Shown here in pieces: positions 14,265-21,058 of a stretch of 21,208 nucleotides of DNA. How positions within the stretch are numbered: the stretch's first letter is position 1; the number at the start of each line of letters is the position of its first letter. Source of the DNA: Desulfurococcales archaeon ex4484_217_1 (GTDB lineage Archaea > Thermoproteota > Thermoprotei_A > EX4484-217-1); the NCBI GenBank assembly GCA_002254745.1, contig NJED01000016.1, forward strand, positions 1-21,208. The letters are read 5' to 3'. Under the pieces are notes generated by a model that did not search any database, was not told the DNA's origin, and saw only the letters and a program-made list of their open reading frames with translations. Both the position numbers and the translations under genes were made by a program.

Positions 14265-14458
14265 AGCTAGCTAAAATATATGTCGAAACACTAATCAAGC
14301 TCGCAGAGAAAGTGAAGAAAGATCTTAGAGAAGCATATGAAAGAACACCAGCGTACTTTTCAGCAAAACCTTACATTTATAGGGCTTTAAGAAACGTAGA
14401 GAATATGGGGAAAATAATTAGGGAGCTCGATAGCTTTATTAGCTCATATAAGGGTTAA
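14252..14458 (+). CDS. Small helical hypothetical protein (68 aa)
   Basis: ATG 14252 is preceded by GAGGGTAGACA, giving a fair ribosome binding site. The product (MSQLELAKIYVETLIKLAEK) is almost entirely helical and amphipathic, with heptad-like spacing of Leu/Ile and a Pro-containing break (RTPAYFSAKPY). It overlaps the previous gene by 13 nt and ends 23 nt before PCNA, so it sits inside the transcription and replication operon. No family recognised; a small adaptor is possible but unproven. Confidence 0.6.
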   Translation: MSQLELAKIYVETLIKLAEKVKKDLREAYERTPAYFSAKPYIYRALRNVENMGKIIRELDSFISSYKG

Positions 14459-14481
14459 GATTAATAATGGAGGGTTAGTTT

Positions 14482-15222
14482 ATGAGCAAGGTACTATTCT
14501 CTGATGCTAGAGCATGGAGGTATTTAATGACAGCAATAGGCAAAATAATTGAGGAAGGGACATTAAGGTTTACTAGTGAAGGTGTTACGTTAAGAGCCAT
14601 GGATCCTTCACACATAATCATGGTTGATTTAAATATGCCTAAAACAATTTTTGAAGAATACAATGTAACAAAAGAGGAAAAAGTAAGCATAAATTTCAAC
14701 GATTTCATTAAAATTTTGAGAAGAGCAACTAAAAATGACAAACTAGGTTTAGAATTAAGGGAAGAAAAAATAGCTGTAGTATTTCTAGGGGCTTCGGAAA
14801 GAACATTTGTCCTACCAACACTTAGTATAAGCGAAGAAAAACTACCTGAACCTAGAATTCAATTCAAAGCCTCAGTTAGAATAACAAGCGCAACTTTTAG
14901 AGACATGTTAAAGGACATAGAGCCTGTAGCGGAAACAATAAAATTAGTCTGCGATGGCGAAGCATTGAAAGTTATAGGTAAAGGTAGTAGAGGAGAAGCA
15001 GAAATTGTTCTAACAGAAGAAAGCGGGGCATTAATAGACTTAAGTGTTGAGGAAAAAGCAGAAGCCTCTTACAGTATAGAATACTTTAAGAATATAGCGC
15101 CTGCATCTCAAGCATCAGACACGGTAACAATAAGATTCTCAACCAATATGCCTTGCAGATTGGACTTCGAACTAGCAGGTGAGGGAAGATTAACATTTTA
15201 CATTGCACCAAGAGTTGACTAA
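14482..15222 (+). CDS. pcn: DNA sliding clamp PCNA
   Basis: A 246-aa clamp that encircles DNA and holds polymerase, ligase and FEN1 on it. It shows LRFTSEGVTLRAMDPSHIIM near the start, the interdomain region, and SIEYFKNIAPASQASDTVTI with the terminal RLTFYIAPRVD. GGAGG lies upstream of the ATG. It is followed by the primase gene with a 4-nt gap. Many TACK archaea have several PCNA genes forming a heterotrimer; whether this one acts alone cannot be told from the window. Confidence 0.96.
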   Translation: MSKVLFSDARAWRYLMTAIGKIIEEGTLRFTSEGVTLRAMDPSHIIMVDLNMPKTIFEEYNVTKEEKVSINFNDFIKILRRATKNDKLGLELREEKIAVVFLGASERTFVLPTLSISEEKLPEPRIQFKASVRITSATFRDMLKDIEPVAETIKLVCDGEALKVIGKGSRGEAEIVLTEESGALIDLSVEEKAEASYSIEYFKNIAPASQASDTVTIRFSTNMPCRLDFELAGEGRLTFYIAPRVD

Positions 15223-15226
15223 GAAT

Positions 15227-16480
15227 ATGAACGAAAAAACGTCTGAAATCATAGAATCCCTATTTAAAACGTACTATATTAGGAACAAACAGAAAATTTT
15301 TGAACCACCTAGATTGAGAAATAGGGAGTTTGCTTTTCAAACATTTAAAAGCGAGGGAATGATAAGGCATCTTGCTTTCGAAAATGCTGAAGAACTAAGA
15401 AACTACATTGTTAAAATTATACCTAAGCACGCTTTCTACTCTACAGCAATATATGTACTACCTTCAGCACACGACATGGACGAGAAAGGGTGGATAGGTG
15501 CAGAACTAGTTTTTGACATAGACGCAGACCATCTCGATACGCCATGTAGAAACCAGCATGACTTCTGGAAATGCATAACATGTGGTTACCGTGGAAGAGG
15601 AAAAACCCCAGAAACATGTCCTAACTGCGGCTCAAAAAACATTAAGGCATACGCTTGGATATGTGAGAAATGCATAGCTAAAGCTAAGGAGGAAACACTA
15701 AAACTTATAGAAAACTTCCTCGTACCCGACTTCGGAATAAATCCGAAGGAAATTATGGTTGTATTTACTGGGCATAGAGGGTTTCACATACATGTTTCAA
15801 GCAAAGAATATACTAAACTCTCTTCAGAGGAGAGGAGAGAAATAGTAGACTACATTAAAGCCCTAGGCTTAAGCATAGACAAGCTCATACCATTCCGTAG
15901 AAGCAGAGAAGTCCTAGGACTCGACATCAACGAACCCGGTTGGAGGGGGAAAATAGCGAGAAAACTATACGATTTCCTACTAGAACTTGAAGAAAGAAAA
16001 GATGAAGTAAGGAATTTTCTAGGCGAGAAAACAGCCACTAGTCTTGCTGAAGAACTAAATAGGGTAATAGTTGAAATTATGGATAAACCCCCAAAATGGA
16101 CTACACTATATAGAATTCTAGGCAGGAAGAAGCTAAGAAAACTACTTGAAACACTAGTTAAAGAGGAAAAATGCGAGGTAGACGAAAAAGTCACAATAGA
16201 CACTAGAAGGCTAATAAGACTGCCTGGAACCTTACATGGAAAATCGGGCTTACCCGTACTAATACTGGACCTCGTCAGCCTTGACAATTTCACATTAACC
16301 AAGGACCTATCCCCATTTAAGGGAAAGGCAAAAGTAAAGTTTACTGAGGAAATACCTAAAAACATTGAAGTACTTGGCGAGAAAATAGCGGGGAGAAAAG
16401 GCGAAAACATGAAAATAAGTTTACTAGCGGCAATATATCTTGCAGGGAAAGGATTAGTTGAAATAGAGGGTATTGAATGA
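15227..16480 (+). CDS. priS: DNA primase catalytic subunit PriS
   Basis: A 417-aa archaeal/eukaryotic-type primase small subunit that makes primers for replication. The catalytic acidic triplet is in LVFDIDADHL (D97, D99, D101), and the nucleotide-binding part is FTGHRGFHIHVSS. Between them lies a zinc-ribbon region with three CxxC pairs (C116/C119, C131/C134, C146/C149). RLIRLPGTLHGKSGLPV is the usual C-terminal active-site segment. ATG 15227 is chosen over TTG 15203, which lies within PCNA. It is at the long end for archaeal PriS. The stop overlaps the next gene by 4 nt (ATGA). Confidence 0.95.
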   Translation: MNEKTSEIIESLFKTYYIRNKQKIFEPPRLRNREFAFQTFKSEGMIRHLAFENAEELRNYIVKIIPKHAFYSTAIYVLPSAHDMDEKGWIGAELVFDIDADHLDTPCRNQHDFWKCITCGYRGRGKTPETCPNCGSKNIKAYAWICEKCIAKAKEETLKLIENFLVPDFGINPKEIMVVFTGHRGFHIHVSSKEYTKLSSEERREIVDYIKALGLSIDKLIPFRRSREVLGLDINEPGWRGKIARKLYDFLLELEERKDEVRNFLGEKTATSLAEELNRVIVEIMDKPPKWTTLYRILGRKKLRKLLETLVKEEKCEVDEKVTIDTRRLIRLPGTLHGKSGLPVLILDLVSLDNFTLTKDLSPFKGKAKVKFTEEIPKNIEVLGEKIAGRKGENMKISLLAAIYLAGKGLVEIEGIE

Positions 16481-16794
16481 AAGAACTAATTCTCCTCCTA
16501 ACTAGAGAGCAGGGAGGAAGAGAACTTGTGCAAATATCGTATAGAGACTACCTAAACATGTTATCCGATATTAAAAAATCTTCACCACTAAATACCGAGA
16601 TAAAGGAAACGTACGACATCTTTGTGGAGAATTATGTTAGAGAATTAGTAATTTCAAGAATATACAAGGTCTTAAGAGACAAGAATATACCAAAAAACTC
16701 TATAGATGCGGATATACTTAAACTCCTAAGATTAATCATTAAAACCTATACTAATATTCTCCAAGGCAAAATAGTTGTTGAAGTAGAATTCTAA
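16477..16794 (+). CDS. Probable GINS complex subunit (Gins15/51 type)
   Basis: The 105-aa product has the helical arrangement of a GINS A-domain: ISYRDYLNMLSDIKK, then a long helix IFVENYVRELVISRIYKVLRD, then ILKLLRLIIKTYTNILQGKI. GINS bridges the MCM helicase and primase/GAN nuclease at the fork. Sequence signals alone are weak. The assignment relies on position: PCNA, PriS, GINS15, L44e, S27e, aIF2-alpha, Nop10 is a well-known conserved archaeal order. It is shorter than most Gins51 proteins and seems to lack the small beta-rich B domain. Confidence 0.65.
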   Translation: MKELILLLTREQGGRELVQISYRDYLNMLSDIKKSSPLNTEIKETYDIFVENYVRELVISRIYKVLRDKNIPKNSIDADILKLLRLIIKTYTNILQGKIVVEVEF

Positions 16795-16825
16795 AAACTA
16801 AAAATATATTTACCTAGTCAAAACT

Positions 16826-16834
16826 CTTAAATTA
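16826..16834 (+). promoter_or_regulatory. TATA-like box ahead of L44e
   Basis: CTTAAATTA, the same nonamer as upstream of tRNA-Arg, lies about 45 nt before the L44e start in an 80-nt gap. It probably drives the L44e, S27e, aIF2-alpha, Nop10 group. Confidence 0.45.
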
Positions 16835-16874
16835 CAGCTCAAATAGACAAGTGTGAGGAGTGAGGAGGTAAATA

Positions 16875-17156
16875 TTGAAGATACCTAAGGAGATAAGAAC
16901 TTACTGCCCAAGATGCAATGCCCATACTATACATACGGTAACCATATATAAGCATGGGAGAAGAAGAGCGTTAGCCGAAGGCGAAAGAAGGTATAGGAGA
17001 AAACAGGAAGGATATGGTAGCAAAAGAAAACCCGAACAGAAAAGATTTGCTAAAGTAACTAAGAAAATTGTTCTTAAACTTAAATGTAAGAAATGCGGCT
17101 ACATAAGCCATAGAGAAGGTATAAGGCTGAAGAAAGCAGAAATATCGAAATTCTAA
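16875..17156 (+). CDS. rpl44e: Large-subunit ribosomal protein L44e (eL42)
   Basis: A 93-aa basic zinc protein located at the E site of the ribosome. It has MKIPKEIRTYCPRCNAHTIH with the first CxxC, the family's RRALAEGERRYRRKQEGYGS loop, and CKKCGY with the second CxxC. The TTG start is supported by a strong AGGAGGT 6 nt upstream and by the conserved N-terminus. It is 12 nt before S27e. Confidence 0.96.
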   Translation: MKIPKEIRTYCPRCNAHTIHTVTIYKHGRRRALAEGERRYRRKQEGYGSKRKPEQKRFAKVTKKIVLKLKCKKCGYISHREGIRLKKAEISKF

Positions 17157-17168
17157 GAGGTTGAAAAC

Positions 17169-17369
17169 ATGGTTAAAAAACGTAAAGTACTGATACCTGA
17201 ACCTAAAAGCAAGTTTATAAAAGTAAAATGCCCCGATTGCGGTAATGAACAAGTAATTTTCGACCATGCCTCCTTCCCTGTAAGATGTCTTGTCTGTGGT
17301 AGGCTTCTCGCAAAACCTACTGGTGGAAAAGCAGAAATTTACGGTAAAATAGTTAAGATTTACGGGTAA
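17169..17369 (+). CDS. rps27e: Small-subunit ribosomal protein S27e (eS27)
   Basis: A 66-aa zinc-ribbon protein with KVKCPDCGNEQVIFDHASF, then VRCLVCGRLLAKPTGGKA: the four cysteines of the eS27 zinc site and the usual length. The ATG follows a short spacer containing AGAGGTTG. The next gene begins 16 nt later with its own GGGAGGG site. Confidence 0.97.
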   Translation: MVKKRKVLIPEPKSKFIKVKCPDCGNEQVIFDHASFPVRCLVCGRLLAKPTGGKAEIYGKIVKIYG

Positions 17370-17385
17370 AGGGAGGGTAAAATAT

Positions 17386-18183
17386 TTGAGTTTTGAGGAA
17401 AGGGATCTTCCCGAGAAAGGAGAACTCGTTATAGGAACTGTTAAGGAGATACATGAACATGGAGCATATATCACGCTAGATGAATACGATGGCCTGGTAG
17501 CCTATCTTCCAAGAACAGAAGCCTCTACTAAATGGGTTAGAAGCATTAGAGAAGTGCTCAAGGAGGGACAGAAGGCAGTATTTAAGGTAGTTAGAATCAA
17601 TAGAAGAAAGAAGCATGTAGACATATCACTTAAAAGAGTTTTAGAAGTCGAACGTAGAAGAAAACTTCTCGAATGGAAGAAGCTTCAAAAATCACTAAAG
17701 ATCATGGAGATTGTAGCTTCAAGACTAGGCAAAGATCCCCGTGAAGTACTTTCAACAATAGGTAGAAAGCTAACTAGTAAGTTTGGAACAATATATGCCG
17801 CACTAGAGGAAGTAGCAAGAAAGGGAAGAGAAGCAATAGAAGACCTAGAATTAACAGATGAAGAGAAAAAGGTAATTGAAGAAGAAGCTAAGAGACACAT
17901 AGAAATAAAAAGAGTTAAAATCTCAGGCACACTATATCTACTCTCCATTAAAGGCGATGGAGTTAAGGCAATTAAGGAAACATTAACGTCTCTAGGAAAC
18001 GTGAAGAAACCTGAAGAAGTTAAAATAAGAATATACACTATTGGGGCGCCAAGATACAAAATAGAATTATCAGGGCTTAACTACAAAGACTTAGAAAAAA
18101 CACTAGCAAACATGCTGAAAATAGTTGGATCAAAAGCCAAACAATATGAACTACGAACAAAGTTTGTACGTGATCGAAGATGA
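17386..18183 (+). CDS. eif2a: Translation initiation factor aIF2 subunit alpha
   Basis: A 265-aa subunit of the factor that brings initiator tRNA to the small ribosomal subunit. Residues about 10-80 form an S1-type OB fold (GELVIGTVKEIHEHGAYITL, HVDISLKRV). A helical domain follows, and the C-terminal alpha/beta domain contacts aIF2-gamma and tRNA (VKISGTLYLLSIKGDG, KIRIYTIGAPRYKIELSG). The TTG start has GGGAGGGT upstream. The TGA overlaps the nop10 ATG by 4 nt. Confidence 0.95.
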   Translation: MSFEERDLPEKGELVIGTVKEIHEHGAYITLDEYDGLVAYLPRTEASTKWVRSIREVLKEGQKAVFKVVRINRRKKHVDISLKRVLEVERRRKLLEWKKLQKSLKIMEIVASRLGKDPREVLSTIGRKLTSKFGTIYAALEEVARKGREAIEDLELTDEEKKVIEEEAKRHIEIKRVKISGTLYLLSIKGDGVKAIKETLTSLGNVKKPEEVKIRIYTIGAPRYKIELSGLNYKDLEKTLANMLKIVGSKAKQYELRTKFVRDRR

Positions 18184-18356
18184 AGGGAATACTTAGAAAA
18201 TGCGTTAAATGCGGCCGGTACACAATAAAACAAGATAAATGCCCGTACTGCGGAAGTAAGGTAGTAGTTCCACATCCACCCAGGTTTTCACCAGAGGATA
18301 AATATAGGAAATACAGGTATTTAGCAAAGAAAATAGCTAGAATAATACCAGAATAA
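18180..18356 (+). CDS. nop10: H/ACA RNP protein Nop10
   Basis: A 58-aa protein beginning MKGILRKCVKCGRYTIKQDK, with CPYCGSK and then PHPPRFSPEDKYRKYRY, an excellent match to archaeal Nop10. Nop10 supports Cbf5 in H/ACA particles that pseudouridylate rRNA guided by small RNAs. The N-terminal part holds one zinc through the two CxxC pairs; the C-terminal helix binds Cbf5. It overlaps the aIF2-alpha gene by 4 nt, its near-universal neighbour in archaea. Confidence 0.95.
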   Translation: MKGILRKCVKCGRYTIKQDKCPYCGSKVVVPHPPRFSPEDKYRKYRYLAKKIARIIPE

Positions 18357-18418
18357 AAAACCCTTAAACAAACAAAATTAACTTTAAACGGCTCTTCTCC
18401 AAACCAGTTCTACCACGG

Positions 18419-18427
18419 TATTTAAAA
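18419..18427 (+). promoter_or_regulatory. TATA-like box ahead of the 18490 gene
   Basis: TATTTAAAA lies in the 133-nt gap after nop10, about 67 nt before the ATG at 18490. It implies a separate transcript with a leader of about 40 nt. Nothing else was recognised in the gap. Confidence 0.35.
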
Positions 18428-18489
18428 GTCTAAAATAAACTACGAAATTTTAATAGAAGCACAGTAATAAGTGAAAACGGGAAATTCTA

Positions 18490-18639
18490 ATGATTAAGCC
18501 TATCGAATACACCTATGATGAGGAAGGTAACAAGGTAATTAAGAAAGTAAAAATAAACAACACAATTTACATGTGCAAACCCCCAGGAATAATAAGCCTA
18601 GATAACCACCCCGACCTCATACAGAAAATCCTAAACTAA
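18490..18639 (+). CDS. Unknown protein, likely the N-terminal piece of the gene that continues at 18678
   Basis: A 49-aa frame (MIKPIEYTYDEEGNKVIKK) with a CKPPGIISLDNHPDLIQKI stretch, ending at TAA. The downstream frame is open well before its first ATG (back to about 18600) and reads NPKLKLSEIPKGLTFSSMDN from the A-run at 18625-18628, a sensible continuation of LIQK. One extra A in that run would fuse the two into a protein of about 400 residues. I do not recognise the family. The leader before it has only a weak GGGA. Confidence 0.5.
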   Translation: MIKPIEYTYDEEGNKVIKKVKINNTIYMCKPPGIISLDNHPDLIQKILN

Positions 18640-18677
18640 AGCTCTCAGAAATACCAAAAGGCCTAACCTTCTCAAGC

Positions 18678-19697
18678 ATGGACAACAGCACAATAGAGAC
18701 CATAGTTAGAGAATTTATTGAATACATATATGGAGACATGTATTTAGACATATCCAATAACGGAACATCACTTTCCATAGCAATATCCAATACAAAATAT
18801 GATCTCCAAGAAAAACCATACAGCAGAAAACAGTATCTTAAAGATTTAGCCGAAATAGCAAAAATACTTAACATCAAATACATGGTCAGCTATGACACAA
18901 CAAGATACGAAAGCGACACAATAACATTCCTTATACCTTCCCAAGAAACCGTAGAGAAATCTCTAACAACCTTAAAAGAACTAATAAACACAATAAAGAG
19001 TTTAAACATAAAAATGAAAGGAGAGATAATCTCTAAAATCAAAAACCTCATAAACGTTAGATTAAAACCACTAACCATTCCTCAAAGATTAAAACCACCT
19101 AAAGCAACAATAAGAGTGCTAAAGAAGAGAATAGATTATTACGGAGAAATTATTGTTGACGAAATGGAGATTAACGGTAAAAAATACGAAGGCTACGATG
19201 GAAACTACACCATACCTTACGAGGAAATAGCAAACCTACATTTAGCAGATATACCGGGTGCATTAACGGAAATATATATTGGAAACCTGGAATCCATAAT
19301 ACCAACTCTTGATAAGCTATGGGGAGGACTATTTGTATATGCAGCAAGAAACAGAATACTACTAATGTATGAACTAAAACGCGTAGTCCCTTTAGCCTCA
19401 GGACCTTACACAATAGATGATCATTGCTCACTAATTGAGAGCATAGCCTCCAGACTAGGTTTCATACCGGAAGAAATTGGCGACGAGTGTTCTTGCGACT
19501 TCTCAATCGAAATTTCAGACTATCTATGTAATGCAATAGAATACGTAAGAACCCTCGTAAAAGCCATTAACTACTGCGAAAAGGAATTAGAGAAAACCGT
19601 AGAAAAACAAGAAAAACGTTCTTTAAGAAACTTAAGCTTCTTCATTATCTCTTCAGGATACGAGTACTTGTTAAAAGTATATCTGCGAAATGCATAG
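18678..19697 (+). CDS. Unknown 339-aa protein (main part of a probably frameshifted gene)
   Basis: A long open frame with ordinary codon use for this genome. The first third is alpha/beta (IREFIEYIYGDMYLDISNN-like layout; SDTITFLIPSQETVEKSL). A Lys-rich middle follows (LKPLTIPQRLKPPKATIR), then a beta segment (IDYYGEIIVDEMEINGKKYE) and a helical C-terminus with a Cys cluster (CSLIES ... ECSCDF ... YLCNAIEY) and a charged coiled-coil-like stretch (YCEKELEKTVEKQEKRS). There is no signal peptide, membrane segment or enzyme motif that I can name. The last 127 bp overlap the opposite-strand gene remnant ending at 19571. ATG 18678 may be internal to a longer protein starting at 18490. Confidence 0.65.
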   Translation: MDNSTIETIVREFIEYIYGDMYLDISNNGTSLSIAISNTKYDLQEKPYSRKQYLKDLAEIAKILNIKYMVSYDTTRYESDTITFLIPSQETVEKSLTTLKELINTIKSLNIKMKGEIISKIKNLINVRLKPLTIPQRLKPPKATIRVLKKRIDYYGEIIVDEMEINGKKYEGYDGNYTIPYEEIANLHLADIPGALTEIYIGNLESIIPTLDKLWGGLFVYAARNRILLMYELKRVVPLASGPYTIDDHCSLIESIASRLGFIPEEIGDECSCDFSIEISDYLCNAIEYVRTLVKAINYCEKELEKTVEKQEKRSLRNLSFFIISSGYEYLLKVYLRNA

Positions 19698-19945
19698 TTA
19701 ACTGCGATATCGAAGTCGATACCCGACCACAGGTCAATAAGCAGATCAGATAAAACTCTTCGAGCATTCTTTAAGATAAAGAGAGGATTATCTTCGTTCC
19801 ATGGATTAAGTAGCGTATAATGGTATAGACCAGAACAAACCATTAACTTATCCACTAACTTTCTACGATACGTTCCTGAAACCCAATTAATCCACTGCCC
19901 TATTGCACATCGCTCAGCTAAATCACTAGGTATTCCAGGTTTATA
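19571..19945 (-). pseudogene. C-terminal segment of a broken unknown gene (after an in-frame TAG)
   Basis: Directly after the TAG at 19948-19946 the same minus-strand frame stays open for 124 residues: YKPGIPSDLAERCAIGQWIN, then WVSGTYRRKLVDKLMVCSG and on to IDFDIAVNYAFRRYTFNKYS. Sequence quality is that of a real protein and it continues the preceding segment without a gap. An internal ATG at 19855 could start a 94-aa product, but it lacks a ribosome binding site. The family is not recognised. The end overlaps the opposite-strand gene by 127 bp. Confidence 0.55.
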
Positions 19946-20122
19946 CTATTGCCTCCTAGCTGCCTCAAGATATTTCGAACTAGGCTTAACTAATACTGCA
20001 AGCTTACATGCATTAGAAATCTCTCTCCTAATTCTCTTCTCTATTCTCTTAATCCATGCATGCTCATCAACGCCGCTTACAAGCTCATCCTTGTAGAGCA
20101 AAAGAGTTTCCGCCGAAAACAT
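19946..20122 (-). pseudogene. Middle segment of a broken unknown gene
   Basis: From about 20122 a different minus-strand frame carries the coding sequence: MFSAETLLLYKDELVSGVDE, then HAWIKRIEKRIRREISNACK and VLVKPSSKYLEAARRQ, ending at TAG. It follows sensibly from the upstream segment LNTLIPINNV if the AAAA run at 20116-20119 (plus strand) had one base fewer. An ATG at 20122 exists in this frame but has no ribosome binding site. It may be a frameshift, or a separate small overlapping gene. Confidence 0.5.
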
Positions 20123-20453
20123 TGTTTATAGGGATTAAAGTGTTAAGCAAAACGTCTAAAGCATGATGCAAGTAGAAAGCTTTCCTCAAACACTCATCCA
20201 CTCTAAGCCTATAATTAATCATTATCAACTCTATTTTCCTCTCAAACGCCTTCTCTACTTCGCTAAACTTCCTTAAGAAATCATGTGAAACCCCATGAAA
20301 CACCTTCTTAACCATAGTATCGGAGTTTACGATCCTCCTTCTACCTAAATCATGAGCTAACGCAGAGTCAACAATGTAATTTGCCTCCCTACAAACATCA
20401 GCACTACATCCAAGCCTAATACACCACTTATTACGAATACTCCATGGAGGCAT
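20085..20453 (-). CDS. Unknown protein, N-terminal segment of a broken gene
   Basis: A 122-aa frame with a strong ribosome binding site (GGAGGGG about 7 nt before the ATG). It begins MPPWSIRNKWCIRLGCSADV and is helical and rich in His, Arg and Cys, with NYIVDSALAHDLGRRR and KKVFHGVSHDFLRK. The repeated His-Asp pairs recall metal-binding helical proteins, but no named HD-domain pattern is complete, so I assign no function. The last dozen residues (after INNV) appear to be out of frame. The frame is continued by the next two segments, for a reconstructed total near 300 residues. It lies 22 nt downstream of the protease-like gene on the same strand. Confidence 0.6.
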   Translation of the reverse strand: MPPWSIRNKWCIRLGCSADVCREANYIVDSALAHDLGRRRIVNSDTMVKKVFHGVSHDFLRKFSEVEKAFERKIELIMINYRLRVDECLRKAFYLHHALDVLLNTLIPINNVFGGNSFALQG

Positions 20454-20475
20454 GAATTAGCCCCTCCGAAGAAAA

Positions 20476-20892
20476 CTAAGCACTTCTCCTTAACCTACTT
20501 TCCCCTCTAAACCTCCACAACCCCGTCTTAGGAGATATTATCTCTATTCCCAACTCCTCAATTACAGCATCAGATAACAACACTTCTCTCTCATGCAGAG
20601 AAACAATAACATTACATGTTATTCTCCTAGAAACCTCTACATCGTTCTCATCAACTACAACGAGCTCCACAGCATTAGGTATAAAGTAGCTTAAAACCTC
20701 GCCTCCAGCAGTATCAAGTACTTCCAAAGACGCATTTCCAGGAGGAGGCCATAAACCAAGTTTCTCAGCTAAACCGCGGGGAACATGTATGTCAAGTTCA
20801 TCAGAAGTAAACCCCGTATTAAGCAGTGCAGAAACAACTACAACACTACCGCTCCTTAACCTTACCCTCACCCTTACAGGCAACTTCCTCAC
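20476..20892 (-). CDS. Retropepsin-like (clan AA) aspartic protease-fold protein, catalytic Asp replaced by Asn
   Basis: A 138-aa product from GTG 20892. The order of elements fits single-domain retropepsin-like proteins: a strand VVVVSALLNTGFTSDELDI, then HVPRGLAEKLGLWPP, an intermediate strand with LEVLDTAGGEVLSYFIPNAV, and the closing EREVLLSDAVIEELGIEIIS followed by KTGLWRF. In active relatives the strand reads ALxDTG; here residue 25 is Asn (AAT), one base from Asp, so dimeric peptidase activity is doubtful. The fold assignment is from motif order only. GGTGAGG lies upstream of the start. The gene lies in a leftward group with an overlapping small ORF upstream and a broken unknown gene 22 nt downstream. 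Confidence 0.6.
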   Translation of the reverse strand: MRKLPVRVRVRLRSGSVVVVSALLNTGFTSDELDIHVPRGLAEKLGLWPPPGNASLEVLDTAGGEVLSYFIPNAVELVVVDENDVEVSRRITCNVIVSLHEREVLLSDAVIEELGIEIISPKTGLWRFRGESRLRRSA

Positions 20893-21058
20893 TCCTCACC
20901 GGAACTATATACCCTATTCTCCTAACCCTACGCATCCTTCCAAGCCTTTTCCTAGACTTCCTCAAAACAACATTACCCACTCTACTAACCCCCACTACCA
21001 ACTTAGAAAAAACACTATATATAGTACTCTCAACACCACACCCCAAGCTAAACAGCAT
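20846..21058 (-). CDS. Small basic hypothetical protein (70 aa)
   Basis: An ATG-started minus-strand frame giving MLFSLGCGVESTIYSVFSKL, then an Arg-rich middle (RKSRKRLGRMRRVRRIGYIV). It overlaps the start of the protease-like gene by 47 nt and would be first in that leftward group. AT-rich DNA precedes it. An equally long antisense frame exists here, so coding is uncertain. Family not recognised. Confidence 0.35.
   Translation of the reverse strand: MLFSLGCGVESTIYSVFSKLVVGVSRVGNVVLRKSRKRLGRMRRVRRIGYIVPVRSEEVACKGEGKVKER

Noticed and set aside
15850..16410. 186-aa minus-strand open frame inside priS
   Set aside because: It is very rich in Ser and Leu, has no recognisable motif, and lies wholly antisense to the clear primase coding sequence.
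16971..17474. 167-aa minus-strand open frame across L44e, S27e and aIF2-alpha
   Set aside because: It runs antisense through three well-identified genes, and its Phe/Ser-rich composition is a shadow of Lys/Glu-rich coding.
19946..19948. TAG as a pyrrolysine or reassigned codon
   Set aside because: TAG is the ordinary terminal stop of several intact genes here (Rpo4, the Trm14-like gene, the METTL5-like gene, the SRP54 M part), and no pyrrolysine genes are visible.
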